From: Deltaproteobacteria bacterium
GTDB lineage: Bacteria; Myxococcota_A; UBA9160; SZUA-336
Direction of reading: 5' to 3'
Length of the DNA: 64,000 nucleotides
NCBI GenBank assembly: GCA_029261925.1
Contig: JAJDAJ010000091.1
Span: 62,001 to 126,000 of the forward strand
In this document: positions 27,719 to 36,900 of the stretch, piece after piece
Layout of the letters: each line of letters starts with the position of its first letter
Numbering within the stretch: position 1 is the first letter of the stretch
Made by a program: the position numbers and the translations under genes
The notes under the pieces: generated by a model
What the model was told of the DNA's origin: nothing
The model's input: the letters and a program-made list of their open reading frames with translations, nothing else
The model's database searches: none

Positions 27719-28395
27719 CCGAAGGCGCGCACGGAGTGCAGGTACTGCGGACGCCCCGGATCCGGCTCGATCAGCTTGCGCAGGCGCGAGATGAAGGTGT
27801 CGACCACGCGCGTGCGGGTCTCGGGGTGCAGGTCCCAGACCTCCTGCAGGATCTGCCCGCGGCTGACCGCGCGGCCGCGTCGCTCCCAGAGCAGCGCCAG
27901 CAGGTCGAGCTCGCGCGCGGTCAGGCTCGCGATCGCGCCGCCGCGCTCGATCTCGAAGCGATCCGGGTGGACGACCGTGTCGCCGATGCGGAAGGTCCGC
28001 CCGCTGCCGGCGGGACCGCCGCTGCGGCGCAGAAGCGTGCGCGCGCGTGCCAGCAGCACGGGCAGCGAGAAGGGCTTGGTCAGGTAGTCGTCCGCGCCCA
28101 GGTCGAGTCCGTGGATCACGTCGCGCTCGGCATCGCGCGCGGTCAGCATCAGCACCGGGGTGTCGATGCCGCGCTCCCGCACGCGCTCGAGCAGGTCGAG
28201 CCCGGAGATCCCCGGGAGCATGACGTCGAGCACGATCAGATCGACGTCCGGGCCCGCGGTCTCGCCGAGCAGCCGGGCCAGGGCGCTCTCGCCGCGCTCG
28301 TGAACCTCGACGGTGTAGCCCTCGGACTCGAAGTTGAAGGCGAGGCCGCGCGCGAGGTTCTGCTCGTCCTCAACGAGCAGGACGTGCGTGCTCAT
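27697..28395 (-). CDS. OmpR/PhoB-family response regulator
   Basis: A 232-residue two-domain regulator: receiver with acidic pocket (VEDEQ), phosphoacceptor D57 in LIVLDVMLP, T in LMLTAR and K in YLTKPFS; then a Trans_reg_C winged helix (LTARELDLLALL, then RVVDTFISRLRKLI). It binds DNA as a phosphorylated dimer. The ATG at 28395 lies inside the 3' end of the cognate kinase gene (26-bp overlap). Its own 3' end overlaps the glycosyltransferase gene. Targets unknown; an envelope regulon is plausible only from the family. Confidence 0.94.
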   Translation of the reverse strand: MSTHVLLVEDEQNLARGLAFNFESEGYTVEVHERGESALARLLGETAGPDVDLIVLDVMLPGISGLDLLERVRERGIDTPVLMLTARDAERDVIHGLDLGADDYLTKPFSLPVLLARARTLLRRSGGPAGSGRTFRIGDTVVHPDRFEIERGGAIASLTARELDLLALLWERRGRAVSRGQILQEVWDLHPETRTRVVDTFISRLRKLIEPDPGRPQYLHSVRAFGYRLEAD

Positions 28396-29302
28396 CCAGC
28401 TGTCCGGGCAGCGTCACGAGGAAGCGGCTCCCCCGGCCCTCGCCGTCGCTCTCCGCACGCACGCTGCCGCCGTGGGCGCGCACGACGTTGCGCACGATGA
28501 ACAGCCCCAGCCCCAGGCCACCGCTGCGCACGGCCTCGTGGGACAGGCGCTGGAAGCGCGAGAAGATGCTGGACTGCGCGTGCGCGGGGATGCCCACCCC
28601 GTGGTCGGCGACCTCGACCTGGAGCCGCCGGGAGCCGGCGGGTCGCACCTGCACGTCCACGTGTACCTCGTCGCGCGCGTAGCGGACCGCATTGTCGAGC
28701 AGGTTCCGGAAGGCCACGCGGAGCTGCTCGGCGTCGCCGCGCACGCGCGCGTTCGCGGGCACGTCGAGCGCCAGCGCACCGTCGGCGAGGCCGTGGCGCT
28801 CGCGCGCGTCGCGCGCGCACTCCTGGAGCAGCCGCGCCAGATCGATCCGCTGCCGCGTCGAGCGCCGCGTCTCGGTGTGCGCGGCGTCGAGCAGCTGGTC
28901 GATCGTGCCCTGGAGCCGCTCCAGGTCCTCGGACATGGTGTGCAGGAACTCGCTGCGGCGCTCGTCGTCGAGGTCGTGGCGTCGCAGTGTCTCGAGGTAC
29001 AGGCGCAGCGACGCCAGCGGCGTGTGCAGCTCGTGCGTGACCGCGTCGAGGAAGTTTCGCTGGCGCTGGTTCAGCCGGATCTCGCGCACCAGCCACGTCG
29101 CCTGGAGGATGGTCGCCGTGATGATCGCGGCAAAGAAGAGCGAGCCCAGGATCACCAGAAGCCAGTGCAGGGTCGTGAAGCCCTTGACCAGCGCCTCGAA
29201 CTCGCGGGCGACGAGGATCTGCCAGCCGACGGTCAGGGCGATCGTGATGGCGACGAGCCCCGCCGCCACGGCGATCGGAACGGAGACGCGACGCTCGCTC
29301 AC
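28370..29302 (-). CDS. Membrane sensor histidine kinase
   Basis: A 310-residue kinase with two hydrophobic helices (about 10-30 and 46-70) and a very short periplasmic loop, then HisKA with H90 in FLDAVTHELHTPLASL and a HATPase domain (N box FRNLLDNAVRYA, G1 DHGVGIP, G2 GGLGLGLFIV). The small loop suggests it senses the membrane or a partner protein rather than a periplasmic ligand. The ORF track runs back to 32191; the GTG at 29302 gives the right N terminus, 7 nt from an extended -10. Translationally coupled to the downstream response regulator. Confidence 0.92.
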   Translation of the reverse strand: MSERRVSVPIAVAAGLVAITIALTVGWQILVAREFEALVKGFTTLHWLLVILGSLFFAAIITATILQATWLVREIRLNQRQRNFLDAVTHELHTPLASLRLYLETLRRHDLDDERRSEFLHTMSEDLERLQGTIDQLLDAAHTETRRSTRQRIDLARLLQECARDARERHGLADGALALDVPANARVRGDAEQLRVAFRNLLDNAVRYARDEVHVDVQVRPAGSRRLQVEVADHGVGIPAHAQSSIFSRFQRLSHEAVRSGGLGLGLFIVRNVVRAHGGSVRAESDGEGRGSRFLVTLPGQLDEHARPAR

Positions 29303-29309
29303 GCGACCG

Positions 29310-29318
29310 AGTCTAGCA
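29310..29318 (-). promoter_or_regulatory. Extended -10 element of the two-component operon (TGCTAGACT)
   Basis: TGC plus TAGACT on the minus strand, 7 nt from the GTG at 29302; transcription would start close to or at the start codon. Confidence 0.45.
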
Positions 29319-29374
29319 GGCGGTCGGGACCCCCACCGAGCGCGGCCGCTGCGCCGCGCCCGGCGCGGGACGGC

Positions 29375-29380
29375 TATGAT
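29375..29380 (+). promoter_or_regulatory. -10-like element TATGAT before the M20 peptidase
   Basis: TATGAT ends 6 nt before the ATG at 29387, again implying a leaderless or nearly leaderless message. Divergent from the two-component promoter 57 bp away. Confidence 0.35.
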
Positions 29381-29386
29381 GCGCCG

Positions 29387-30706
29387 ATGCGCAGAAGGGG
29401 GGCGCGCACGCGGGCGACTGCCGGGCTCTGGCTCGCGCTGGCCCTCTGTGCGCACGCCGCGCCGTGGCGCGTGGCGCTCGCCGACGCAGACGCCGCGCTC
29501 GGCCCGGGGGAGCGCGCGCTGCGCGCCGGGATCGAGGCGCGCGCCGCCGAGCTCTGGGACACGCTCGGGCGCTGGGTCACCCTGAACACCGGCTCGCACA
29601 ACCTCGACGGGCTGGATGCGTTCGCGGATCAGCTGGGCGAGCGCCTGGCCGGCGTGGGCTTCGAGGTCGAGAAGCTCCCGGGTCCGGGGATCGAGTACCC
29701 CGACGGCGTGCAGGCGACCGGACCGCTGCTGCGGGCGCGCCGTCCGGGTCCCGCGGGCGCGCCGCGGCTGCTGCTCTCGGGCCACATGGACACGGTCTTC
29801 GAGCCGGCGTCCCCGTTCCAGATGCTGGGTCCGGTGGTCGAGGGCCGCGCCAGCGGCCCCGGCGCGGCCGACATGAAGGGCGGCCTGGTGGTGATGCTGG
29901 CGGCGCTCGAGGCGCTCGACCGCGCCGGCGAGCTCGGCGGAGCGGACTGGACGGTGCTGCTCGACTCCGACGAGGAGCTGGGCTCGCTGGCGTCCCGGCC
30001 GCTGATCGAGGAAGCCGCGCGCGCCGCCGATTACGGCTTCGTGTTCGAGAGCGCCCGCCCCGGCGGGGCCATGGTGCGCTCGCGGCGCGGGCTGGGGCAG
30101 CTGATCCTGACGGTCGAGGGCGTGGCGGCGCACGCCGGCAGCGACCACCGGCGCGGTCGCAGCGCGGTCGCCGAGCTGGCGCGGCAGATCGTCGCCATCG
30201 AGGCCCTGACCGACTACGAGCGCGGGGTCACCCTGAACGCGGGCGTGATCCGGGGTGGGACCAAGCGCAACGTGGTGCCCGAGCGCGCCCAGGCCTGGAT
30301 CGACCTGCGCTACGACCGGCCCGAGCTCGGCGCCGAGGTGATCGAGCGCATCGAGGCACTGGCGGCGGCGCCCCGGGTGCCGGGCACGCGGACGCGGGTC
30401 TGGGCGCGGCTGCACCGGCCGCCGAAGGCCGCCACCGCGGCCACGCTGGAGCTGCTGGAGCGCCACGCCGCCGTGGCGCGGGCCCTGGGGGCGCCGGCCG
30501 GACCCCCGGTCCACGCCGGCGGGGGCACGGATGGCTCCCTGATGGCGGCCGTGGGCCTGCCCACCCTCGACTCCATGGGGGTCCGGGGCGGGCGCGCGCA
30601 CACGGATCGCGAGTTCCTGGTCGCGGGGAGCCTCGTGGAGCGCGCCGCGCTGGCCGCGATCCTCTGGCGCCGGCTGATTCTGGATTCCGCGCCGGGCGGC
30701 CGGTAG
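29387..30706 (+). CDS. M20 family metallopeptidase (exported)
   Basis: A 439-residue zinc peptidase of the M20/ArgE/DapE/carboxypeptidase-G2 type with an N-terminal signal peptide (TAGLWLALALCAHAAP). LSGHMDTVFEP holds the first His and catalytic Asp, GPGAADMKGG the bridging Asp, DSDEELGS the catalytic Glu and next ligand, and AHAGSDHRRGRSA the dimerisation-domain His. It is probably periplasmic and hydrolyses C-terminal acidic or folate-like amide bonds; the exact substrate is not predictable. The ORF track start at 28334 is rejected. The SRP RNA gene starts 9 nt after its stop. Confidence 0.88.
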   Translation: MRRRGARTRATAGLWLALALCAHAAPWRVALADADAALGPGERALRAGIEARAAELWDTLGRWVTLNTGSHNLDGLDAFADQLGERLAGVGFEVEKLPGPGIEYPDGVQATGPLLRARRPGPAGAPRLLLSGHMDTVFEPASPFQMLGPVVEGRASGPGAADMKGGLVVMLAALEALDRAGELGGADWTVLLDSDEELGSLASRPLIEEAARAADYGFVFESARPGGAMVRSRRGLGQLILTVEGVAAHAGSDHRRGRSAVAELARQIVAIEALTDYERGVTLNAGVIRGGTKRNVVPERAQAWIDLRYDRPELGAEVIERIEALAAAPRVPGTRTRVWARLHRPPKAATAATLELLERHAAVARALGAPAGPPVHAGGGTDGSLMAAVGLPTLDSMGVRGGRAHTDREFLVAGSLVERAALAAILWRRLILDSAPGGR

Positions 30707-30709
30707 AGT
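30704..30709 (+). promoter_or_regulatory. Putative SRP RNA -10 element (TAGAGT)
   Basis: TAGAGT overlaps the stop codon of the peptidase gene and ends 7 nt before the 5' end of the SRP RNA. A weak TGGATT 17 nt further upstream could be the -35. Confidence 0.45.
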
Positions 30710-30715
30710 GGGCCG

Positions 30716-30849
30716 GTCCGTCCTCGGCGGTGACCGCTGGGTCCCGGTCGGTGGAACGGTCGTGAACCCCGCCAGGTCCGGAAGGAAGCAACGGTAGCGG
30801 TTTGCTCCAGGTGACCGGATCGGCCCAGCGGTCACCGGCGCGGACGGAC
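30716..30849 (+). ncRNA. ffs: Signal recognition particle RNA (small bacterial 4.5S type)
   Basis: The core contains GTGAACCCCGCCAGGTCCGG and then AAGGAAGCAACGGTAG, the universally conserved SRP RNA domain IV asymmetric and symmetric loops with a GGAA tetraloop. The flanks pair as a long hairpin: GTCCGTCC at 30716-30723 with GGACGGAC at 30842-30849, and GGCGGTGACCGCTGG with its complement downstream. The RNA binds Ffh and targets nascent membrane and secreted proteins. It lies directly before dnaX, an arrangement also known from Bacillus (scr-dnaX-yaaK-recR). Ends are set by the limits of the helix. Confidence 0.93.
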
Positions 30850-30877
30850 GCTTCGATCCCCCCATGACGACGATCGC

Positions 30878-32272
30878 ATGAGCTACGAGGTCCTGGCGCG
30901 CCGCTGGCGACCGCAGACGTTCGACGACGTCGTCGGACACGCCCACGCCGTGACGGCGCTGCGCAACGCGATCGAGCTCGGTCGCCTGCCGCACGCGCTG
31001 CTGCTCTGCGGGCCGCGCGGCGTCGGCAAGACCACGCTGGCGCGGATCATCGCGCGCGGGCTGAACTGCGAGCAGGGCCCGACGGCCTCGCCCTGCGGTA
31101 GCTGCGATCCGTGTCGCGAGATCGCCGCGGGCACCTCGCTCGACGTGCAGGAGGTCGACGCGGCCAGCAACACCGGCGTGGACAGCGTGCGCGAGATCCG
31201 CGAGAGCGTGCGCTACGCGGCCGCACCGGGCCGGCACCGGATCTTCATCATCGACGAGGTCCACATGCTGTCCACGGCGGCGTTCAACGCGCTCCTCAAG
31301 ACGCTCGAGGAGCCGCCGCCCCGCAGCCTCTTCGTGCTGGCGACGACCGATCCGCAGAAGATCCCCGCCACCGTGCTCTCGCGCGTGCAGCGCTTCGACC
31401 TCAAGACGCTGCCCGCAGCCGAGGTCCTCGGACGGCTGCTCGAGATCGCCAGGGCCGAGGAGCTCGAGATCCCCGAGTCGGTGCTGCGCGCCCTGGTCCG
31501 CGAGGGCGGGGGAAGCGTGCGCGACTCGCTGACCCTGCTGGACCGCCTCACCAGCGGTCTCGGCGCGAAGATCAGCGAGGCGGAGGCCGCCGCGGTCCTC
31601 GACCTGATCGACCGGCGCGTGGTGGTGGCGATCGTCGAGCCGGTGCTCGCGGGCGACCCCGGGCAGGCGCTGCTGGCCCTGCGCGCGGCCCTGGAGCGCG
31701 GCATCGAGCCATCGCGCCTGGCGGCGGACCTGCTGGCGGAGCTGCGCGACCTGCTCGTGGCGCGCCTGGTCGAGGATCCGGGCGCGCTGATCGACGCGGC
31801 TCCCGAGGAGGTCGAGGCGATCCGCGAGCGCGCCTCCGCGCACGCGCCCGAGACCCTCCAGCAGCTCTTCCGCGTGCTGCTCACGCGCAACCAGGATCTG
31901 GCGCACGCGCCGCGGCCCGATCACGTGCTCGAGATGGCCGTGGCGCGCCTGGCGAGCCTGCCCGGCGCCGAGGACATCGGCCGGCTGCTCGCGCGCCTCG
32001 ACGCGCTCGACGGCGGCGGCCCGTCCAGACCCGGCCCGGCCGGCGGTGGCGAGGGCGGTGGGCGCGCCCGCGGCGGGCGTGCGGCCGCCGGCACGGCGCG
32101 CGCCGGTGCGAGCGCTGGCCCGCCGGCCGCCCAGGCGCGGCGGCGCTCGCCCGAGGCCGAGGCGAAGCAGCGCAAGCAGGCGCGGGAGCACCCGAAGGTG
32201 CGCGAGGTGATCGAGGCGCTCGACGCCGAGCTCGTCGAGGTGCGCCTGCCGCGCGGCACGGAGGGCGCGTGA
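30878..32272 (+). CDS. dnaX: DNA polymerase III subunit gamma/tau
   Basis: A 464-residue clamp-loader ATPase. N-terminal MSYEVLARRWRPQTFDDVVG, Walker A GPRGVGKT (45-52), four zinc-binding Cys (C64, C73, C76, C79), Walker B IIDEVHML and sensor LLKTLEEPP are all present. After the third clamp-loader domain there is only an Ala/Gly/Arg-rich linker and a short basic, then acidic tail, so the tau domains that bind DnaB and the polymerase appear reduced. No obvious slippery A-rich frameshift site was seen. The stop overlaps ybaB. Confidence 0.95.
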   Translation: MSYEVLARRWRPQTFDDVVGHAHAVTALRNAIELGRLPHALLLCGPRGVGKTTLARIIARGLNCEQGPTASPCGSCDPCREIAAGTSLDVQEVDAASNTGVDSVREIRESVRYAAAPGRHRIFIIDEVHMLSTAAFNALLKTLEEPPPRSLFVLATTDPQKIPATVLSRVQRFDLKTLPAAEVLGRLLEIARAEELEIPESVLRALVREGGGSVRDSLTLLDRLTSGLGAKISEAEAAAVLDLIDRRVVVAIVEPVLAGDPGQALLALRAALERGIEPSRLAADLLAELRDLLVARLVEDPGALIDAAPEEVEAIRERASAHAPETLQQLFRVLLTRNQDLAHAPRPDHVLEMAVARLASLPGAEDIGRLLARLDALDGGGPSRPGPAGGGEGGGRARGGRAAAGTARAGASAGPPAAQARRRSPEAEAKQRKQAREHPKVREVIEALDAELVEVRLPRGTEGA

Positions 32273-32634
32273 GCGACTTCGACCCGGGCAAGCTGCTGGG
32301 CGGCATGGGCATGTCGGGCCTTTTCGAGCACGCTCGCGAGCTGCAGGAGAAGCTGGCGCGCCTGCAGGAGGATCTGCGCCACCGCACGGTCGATGCCACG
32401 GTCGGCGGGGGGATGGTCGAGGTCACGGTGAACGGACGCGGCGATCTGGTCTCCGTGCGCATCGATCCGCAGGCGGTCGACCCGCGCGACGTCGAGATGC
32501 TCCAGGACCTGATCGTCGCGGCGGTCAACCAGGGGACCCAGCGCGCGCGCGAGCTTGCCGAGGAGGAGACGCGCCGCGTCACCGGCCTGCCGCTGGACCA
32601 GCTCCAGGGTCTGCTGGGCGGGAGCGGCTCGTGA
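32269..32634 (+). CDS. ybaB: YbaB/EbfC family nucleoid-associated protein
   Basis: A 121-residue DNA-binding protein. GMSGLFEHARELQEKLARLQ coiled coil, VDATVGGGMVEVTVNGRGDL sheet and LIVAAVNQGTQRARELAEEE helix match YbaB/EbfC, a dimeric nucleoid-associated protein. The GTG at 32269 overlaps the dnaX stop, and its stop overlaps recR, giving the classic dnaX-ybaB-recR order. The ORF track start at 31111 is a read-through of another frame. Confidence 0.92.
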   Translation: MSDFDPGKLLGGMGMSGLFEHARELQEKLARLQEDLRHRTVDATVGGGMVEVTVNGRGDLVSVRIDPQAVDPRDVEMLQDLIVAAVNQGTQRARELAEEETRRVTGLPLDQLQGLLGGSGS

Positions 32635-33230
32635 GGCCCGAGCCGGTCGAACGACTGGTCCGGGCGCTGCGCCGCCTGCCCGGCGTGGGCGAGAAGACCG
32701 CCACGCGCCTGGCGTTCTTCCTGCTCTCGGCGCCCGAGTCGGTGGCGGCCGAGCTGGGCGACGCGGTGCTGCGCCTGCGCCGCGAGATCCGTCTGTGCGA
32801 GATCTGCTTCAACCTCACCTCCGAGTCTCCCTGCGCGATCTGCGACGATCCCGCGCGCGAGACGGGCGAGATCTGCGTGGTCGAGGAGCCCGCAGACCTG
32901 GCCTCGATCGAGGCCGCGGGCACGTACCGGGGCCGCTACCACGTGCTGGGGGGAACGCTGTCCCCGCTCGACGGGGTCGGCCCGGAGGCGCTGCGCGTCG
33001 AGCCCCTGGTCGAGCGGCTGCGCCGGGGTGGCGTCAAGGAGGTCATCCTCGCCACCAATCCCAACCCCGAGGGCGAGGCCACGGCGCTCTGGGTGGCGGA
33101 GCAGGTGGCACCGACGAGGGTGGCGGTCACCCGGATCGGCTACGGCATGCCGATCGGGGGCGACTTCGAGTACGTCGATGCGGTCACGGTGCGCCGCTCG
33201 CTGGAGAACCGGCGCCAGTTCGGCTCCTGA
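32631..33230 (+). CDS. recR: Recombination protein RecR
   Basis: A 199-residue protein of normal RecR length. Helix-hairpin-helix RLPGVGEKTATRLAF, a four-Cys zinc finger (C56, C59, C68, C71) and a Toprim domain (ICVVEEPADL, then VILATNPNPEGEATA) are all seen. RecR forms a ring clamp and with RecO helps load RecA at gaps. The GTG at 32631 overlaps the ybaB stop by GTGA. Confidence 0.96.
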   Translation: MRPEPVERLVRALRRLPGVGEKTATRLAFFLLSAPESVAAELGDAVLRLRREIRLCEICFNLTSESPCAICDDPARETGEICVVEEPADLASIEAAGTYRGRYHVLGGTLSPLDGVGPEALRVEPLVERLRRGGVKEVILATNPNPEGEATALWVAEQVAPTRVAVTRIGYGMPIGGDFEYVDAVTVRRSLENRRQFGS

Positions 33231-33308
33231 GCGCCGGCGCGTGCCTCAAGATCCGACCCTGCACGCCGATGCGTGCTGGGACCGATTCTCGCTGTCCGGT
33301 CCGGCCCG

Positions 33309-33317
33309 TGCTAGCTT
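33309..33317 (+). promoter_or_regulatory. Putative extended -10 of the mglBA operon (TGCTAGCTT)
   Basis: TGC plus TAGCTT in the 180-bp gap between recR and mglB, leaving a leader of roughly 90 nt with short hairpins, including CGGGA-GAT-TCCCG at 33323-33335, and an AGGGGGAT ribosome binding site. No clear -35. Confidence 0.35.
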
Positions 33318-33410
33318 CTCGTCGGGAGATTCCCGTGGGAAATCGGCGGCTTGGGGTGGGCCGGCAGGGGTCTCGGCCTCCCCGTTGGCGGGTAGGGGGA
33401 TCGCACACGC

Positions 33411-33908
33411 ATGTCGCTGATGCCGCAGCTGGTCCTGTACGACGAGGACTCCAAGCAGCTGGTCGCCGTTGCCGAGCGCCTGGTGAGCGACGCCAATGCC
33501 AAGGCGGTCTTCCTGGTCGACAAGAACGGGCAGATGCTGACCGAGGCCGGTGAGCTGGTCGGCCTCGACACCACCTCGCTGGCCTCGCTGGTCGCCGGCA
33601 ACGTCGCGGCCACGGCGGGCCTGGCCAAGATCATCGGGGAGTCGGACTTCCCCATCCACTTCCACCAGGGCGAGCGCGACAACCTGCACATCACGCTGGT
33701 CGCGCAGCGCGTGATCCTGGTGGTGATCTTCGACGAGCGAAGCTCGCTCGGTCTCGTGCGGCTCCGCGTGAAGAAGGCGGGTCAGAAGCTCTCCGAGATC
33801 TTCGACAGGATCTTCAAGCGCGCGGAGGCCGAGCTGGAAGACAGCGGAGCGGACTCGCCCTTCGCCGAGATCAGCGACGAAGACATCGACAACCTCTTCG
33901 CGGACTGA
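33411..33908 (+). CDS. mglB: Roadblock/LC7 domain protein, MglB-like
   Basis: A 165-residue roadblock-fold protein (AKAVFLVDKNGQMLTEAGEL, then DFPIHFHQGERDNLHITLV), followed by an acidic C-terminal extension ending in DEDIDNLFAD. In Myxococcus MglB is the GTPase-activating protein of the polarity GTPase MglA and is encoded just upstream of it, as here (3 nt gap). The ATG at 33411 is well placed. The assignment as the MglA partner is by homology and context. Confidence 0.9.
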   Translation: MSLMPQLVLYDEDSKQLVAVAERLVSDANAKAVFLVDKNGQMLTEAGELVGLDTTSLASLVAGNVAATAGLAKIIGESDFPIHFHQGERDNLHITLVAQRVILVVIFDERSSLGLVRLRVKKAGQKLSEIFDRIFKRAEAELEDSGADSPFAEISDEDIDNLFAD

Positions 33909-33911
33909 CCC

Positions 33912-34505
<594 letters not shown>

Positions 34506-34530
34506 CAGGCTGCTGAAGAACCTGGAGGCG

Positions 34531-35982
34531 TCAGGCCCCGGGCGGCGTGTCCCGTCGCTGGCCGACGCTGCGGCCCAGGTTGCGCAGCGTGAGCTCCACC
34601 AGCTCGCGGCGCGGGATGGGTTTGGTGGCGAAGTCGTCGCAGCCGGCCTCCAGGCAGCGCTCGCGCTCCTCGGCCATGGCGTGCGCCGTCAGCGCGACGA
34701 TCGGCGTCTGCACGCCGGCCTCGCGCAGCCGGCGCGTGGCCTCGTAGCCGTCCATGGTGGGCATCTGCATGTCCATCAGGATCAGGTCGAAGGCGTCGGC
34801 CGTGGCCTCGCGCTGGAGCACCGCGCGTACGCCCTCCGCGCCGTCCTCGGCGGCGGTCAGCAGGAACCCCGCCTTGCGCAGCGTGAGCCCGAAGAGCTTG
34901 CGGTTGTCCGGGCCGTCCTCGACCAGCAGGATGCGCACGGTGGGACCGTCGCGACGCACGCGCTCGACGAACTGCTGCGTCGACTCGCTGTCGCCGTCGA
35001 AGATCACGTCGGGAGCGAGCAGCTCCTCGGGGTCCGCGAGGTCCTCCGAGGCGACCTTGTCGACCGGCAGCACCAGCGAGAACGTGCTGCCCTGACCCTC
35101 GATGCTCTCGGCGTGCACCTCGCCCCCGAGCAGCCGCGCGAGCTCGCGGGAGATCGGCAGGCCCAGGCCGGTGCCGCCGGCGCGCCGCGTCGAGGACGTG
35201 TCGCCCTGAGAGAAGGGCTCGAAGACCTCCTCGAGCGTCGCCGGCGACATGCCGCAGCCGGTGTCGGAGACCACGAAGCGCATCTCGGCCCCGGTCTGGT
35301 GCTGGATCAGGTCCACGCGCAGGCGCACGCCACCGCGGTCGGTGAACTTGATCGCGTTCGAGACCAGGTTGATCAGGATCTGCCTGAGGCGCGTCGGGTC
35401 CGTCAGCAGGCTGCGCGGCAGGCGCTCCCCGAGCGACAGGTCGAAGGCCAGGCCCTTCTGGCGCGCCGGCGTGCCCATCATCGACTCGAAGTCCTGGAAG
35501 AGCTCGCCCAGCGAGGTCGGTGCGGACTCGATGGTGAGCTTGCCGGCCTCGATCTTGGCCAGGTCCAGGATCTCCGAGACGATGCGCGTCAGGTGCTGGC
35601 CGTTGCGCTTGAGAGCGCGCAGCAGCTCGAGACGCTCGACCGGGGCCCTCTCGATCTCGCCCTGGTCGATCAGCAGCTCGGTGCAGCCCAGGATCGCGGT
35701 CATGGGCGTGCGGAGCTCGTGGCTCATGTTCGCCAGGAAGCGGGTCTTGGCCTGCGCGGCCGCCTCCGCCTGGCGCATGGCCCTGCGCAGGGCGCTCACG
35801 TGCTCACCGGCCTGGCTCCGCCGCAGCTCCTCGACCTCGGCCCGGAGCGACTCGATCTCCGTGATCAGGGCGCTCCGGCTGCGTCCGCGATGCTCCGCCA
35901 TCGTGGTGAGAATCGACACAATGGGCCCCGACCTTGGGCCTCGTGGGCCCGGAACGGACCGGGACGTTCCGCCCCGTTCCAT
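34531..35982 (-). CDS. Hybrid sensor histidine kinase/response regulator
   Basis: A cytosolic protein of up to 483 residues: short coiled coil (ITEIESLRAEVEELRR), HisKA with H88 in FLANMSHELRTPMTAILG, HATPase (NLVSNAIKFTD, DTGCGMS, GTGLGLPIS), and a C-terminal receiver (LLVEDGPDNRKL, LILMDMQMPTMDG, FATKPI). It has no sensor domain or membrane helix, so input must come from a partner. The ATG at 35982 is the ORF start; GTG at 35919 and ATG at 35901 are possible later starts. Divergent from the hydrolase at 36016. Output partner unknown. Confidence 0.92.
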   Translation of the reverse strand: MERGGTSRSVPGPRGPRSGPIVSILTTMAEHRGRSRSALITEIESLRAEVEELRRSQAGEHVSALRRAMRQAEAAAQAKTRFLANMSHELRTPMTAILGCTELLIDQGEIERAPVERLELLRALKRNGQHLTRIVSEILDLAKIEAGKLTIESAPTSLGELFQDFESMMGTPARQKGLAFDLSLGERLPRSLLTDPTRLRQILINLVSNAIKFTDRGGVRLRVDLIQHQTGAEMRFVVSDTGCGMSPATLEEVFEPFSQGDTSSTRRAGGTGLGLPISRELARLLGGEVHAESIEGQGSTFSLVLPVDKVASEDLADPEELLAPDVIFDGDSESTQQFVERVRRDGPTVRILLVEDGPDNRKLFGLTLRKAGFLLTAAEDGAEGVRAVLQREATADAFDLILMDMQMPTMDGYEATRRLREAGVQTPIVALTAHAMAEERERCLEAGCDDFATKPIPRRELVELTLRNLGRSVGQRRDTPPGA

Positions 35983-36001
35983 GACGGGCGCGCCGGCGCA
36001 C

Positions 36002-36007
36002 TACAAT
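36002..36007 (+). promoter_or_regulatory. -10 element TACAAT before the hydrolase at 36016
   Basis: TACAAT ends 8 nt before the ATG at 36016, implying a leaderless or near-leaderless transcript in a 33-bp divergent intergenic region. Confidence 0.5.
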
Positions 36008-36015
36008 GCCGCCGC

Positions 36016-36852
36016 ATGCCGGTGTTCACGGATCGCGGTTTTCCCATCTACTACGAGCTCCACGGCGAGGGCGACGGGGATCCGCTGCTCTACATCACGG
36101 GCCCGGGTGCCAGCTGCCGCGGCTGGAAGTACGGCACGGTCCCCGAGCTGAGTCGCGAGCGACGCAACGTGATCTTCGATGGCCGCGGTGTCGGCGAGAC
36201 GGGGGATCCCGGCGGCGACTACAGCACCGTGGACATCGCGGAGGACGCGATCTCGGTCCTGGACCACCTGCGCATCGAGCGCGCCCACGTGGTGGGCACG
36301 TTCATGGCGGGGATGGCCGCCCAGGAGCTGGCGATTCGCTACCCGCACCGGGTTCGTAGCCTGATCCTGTCCGGGACCACGGCGCGCCTGACCAAGAAGC
36401 TCCGCCTGATCCTCGAGGTCTGGAAGGCGTCTCTCGAGCTCGGCCTGCCGCGCGAGCTGATCGTGCGCAACTGGATCGTCTGGCACATCGGCGACGTCGC
36501 GCTGGAGCAGCCGGGGCTGGTCGAGGAGGTGCTGGGCTTTCAGATGGAGCACGACATCCACATCGACCGCAAGGCGTTCGTCGCGCAGTGTGCGGCCTGC
36601 CTGACGCACGACGTGGGCGAGCGCGCCCGCGAGATCTCGGCCCCGGTCCTGATCTGCTGCGGGGATCGCGACATCCTCACGCCCGTCGAGCTGCACCGCG
36701 AGCTCGCCGGTCTGATCCCCGAGTCACGCCTGGTCGTGTTCCAGGGCGTGGGCCACGTGGCCGTCTTCGAGGTGGCCCAGCGCTTCAACCGCATGGCCCG
36801 TCGCTTCATGCTCGAGGTCGAGGGCGTCGATCCCGACAGCGTCGATCCATGA
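36016..36852 (+). CDS. Alpha/beta hydrolase fold protein lacking the nucleophile serine
   Basis: A 278-residue protein with the alpha/beta hydrolase layout: LLYITGPGASCRGW oxyanion loop, VIFDGRGVGETGDP, CGDRDILTP with the Asp, and VFQGVGHVAVFE with the His. The nucleophile elbow, normally GxSxGG, reads VGTFMAGM, with Phe (F96, codon TTC at 36301) where Ser should be, and Ala replaces a Gly. It should therefore not act as a serine hydrolase. It may be a binding protein or use other chemistry. The ATG at 36016 is close behind a TACAAT hexamer; the ORF track start at 34681 is rejected. Confidence 0.85.
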   Translation: MPVFTDRGFPIYYELHGEGDGDPLLYITGPGASCRGWKYGTVPELSRERRNVIFDGRGVGETGDPGGDYSTVDIAEDAISVLDHLRIERAHVVGTFMAGMAAQELAIRYPHRVRSLILSGTTARLTKKLRLILEVWKASLELGLPRELIVRNWIVWHIGDVALEQPGLVEEVLGFQMEHDIHIDRKAFVAQCAACLTHDVGERAREISAPVLICCGDRDILTPVELHRELAGLIPESRLVVFQGVGHVAVFEVAQRFNRMARRFMLEVEGVDPDSVDP

Positions 36853-36900
36853 CGTCCCGCGGGGTGGCGGGGGCTCCGGGGCAGGAGTAGAAAGAGCGGC

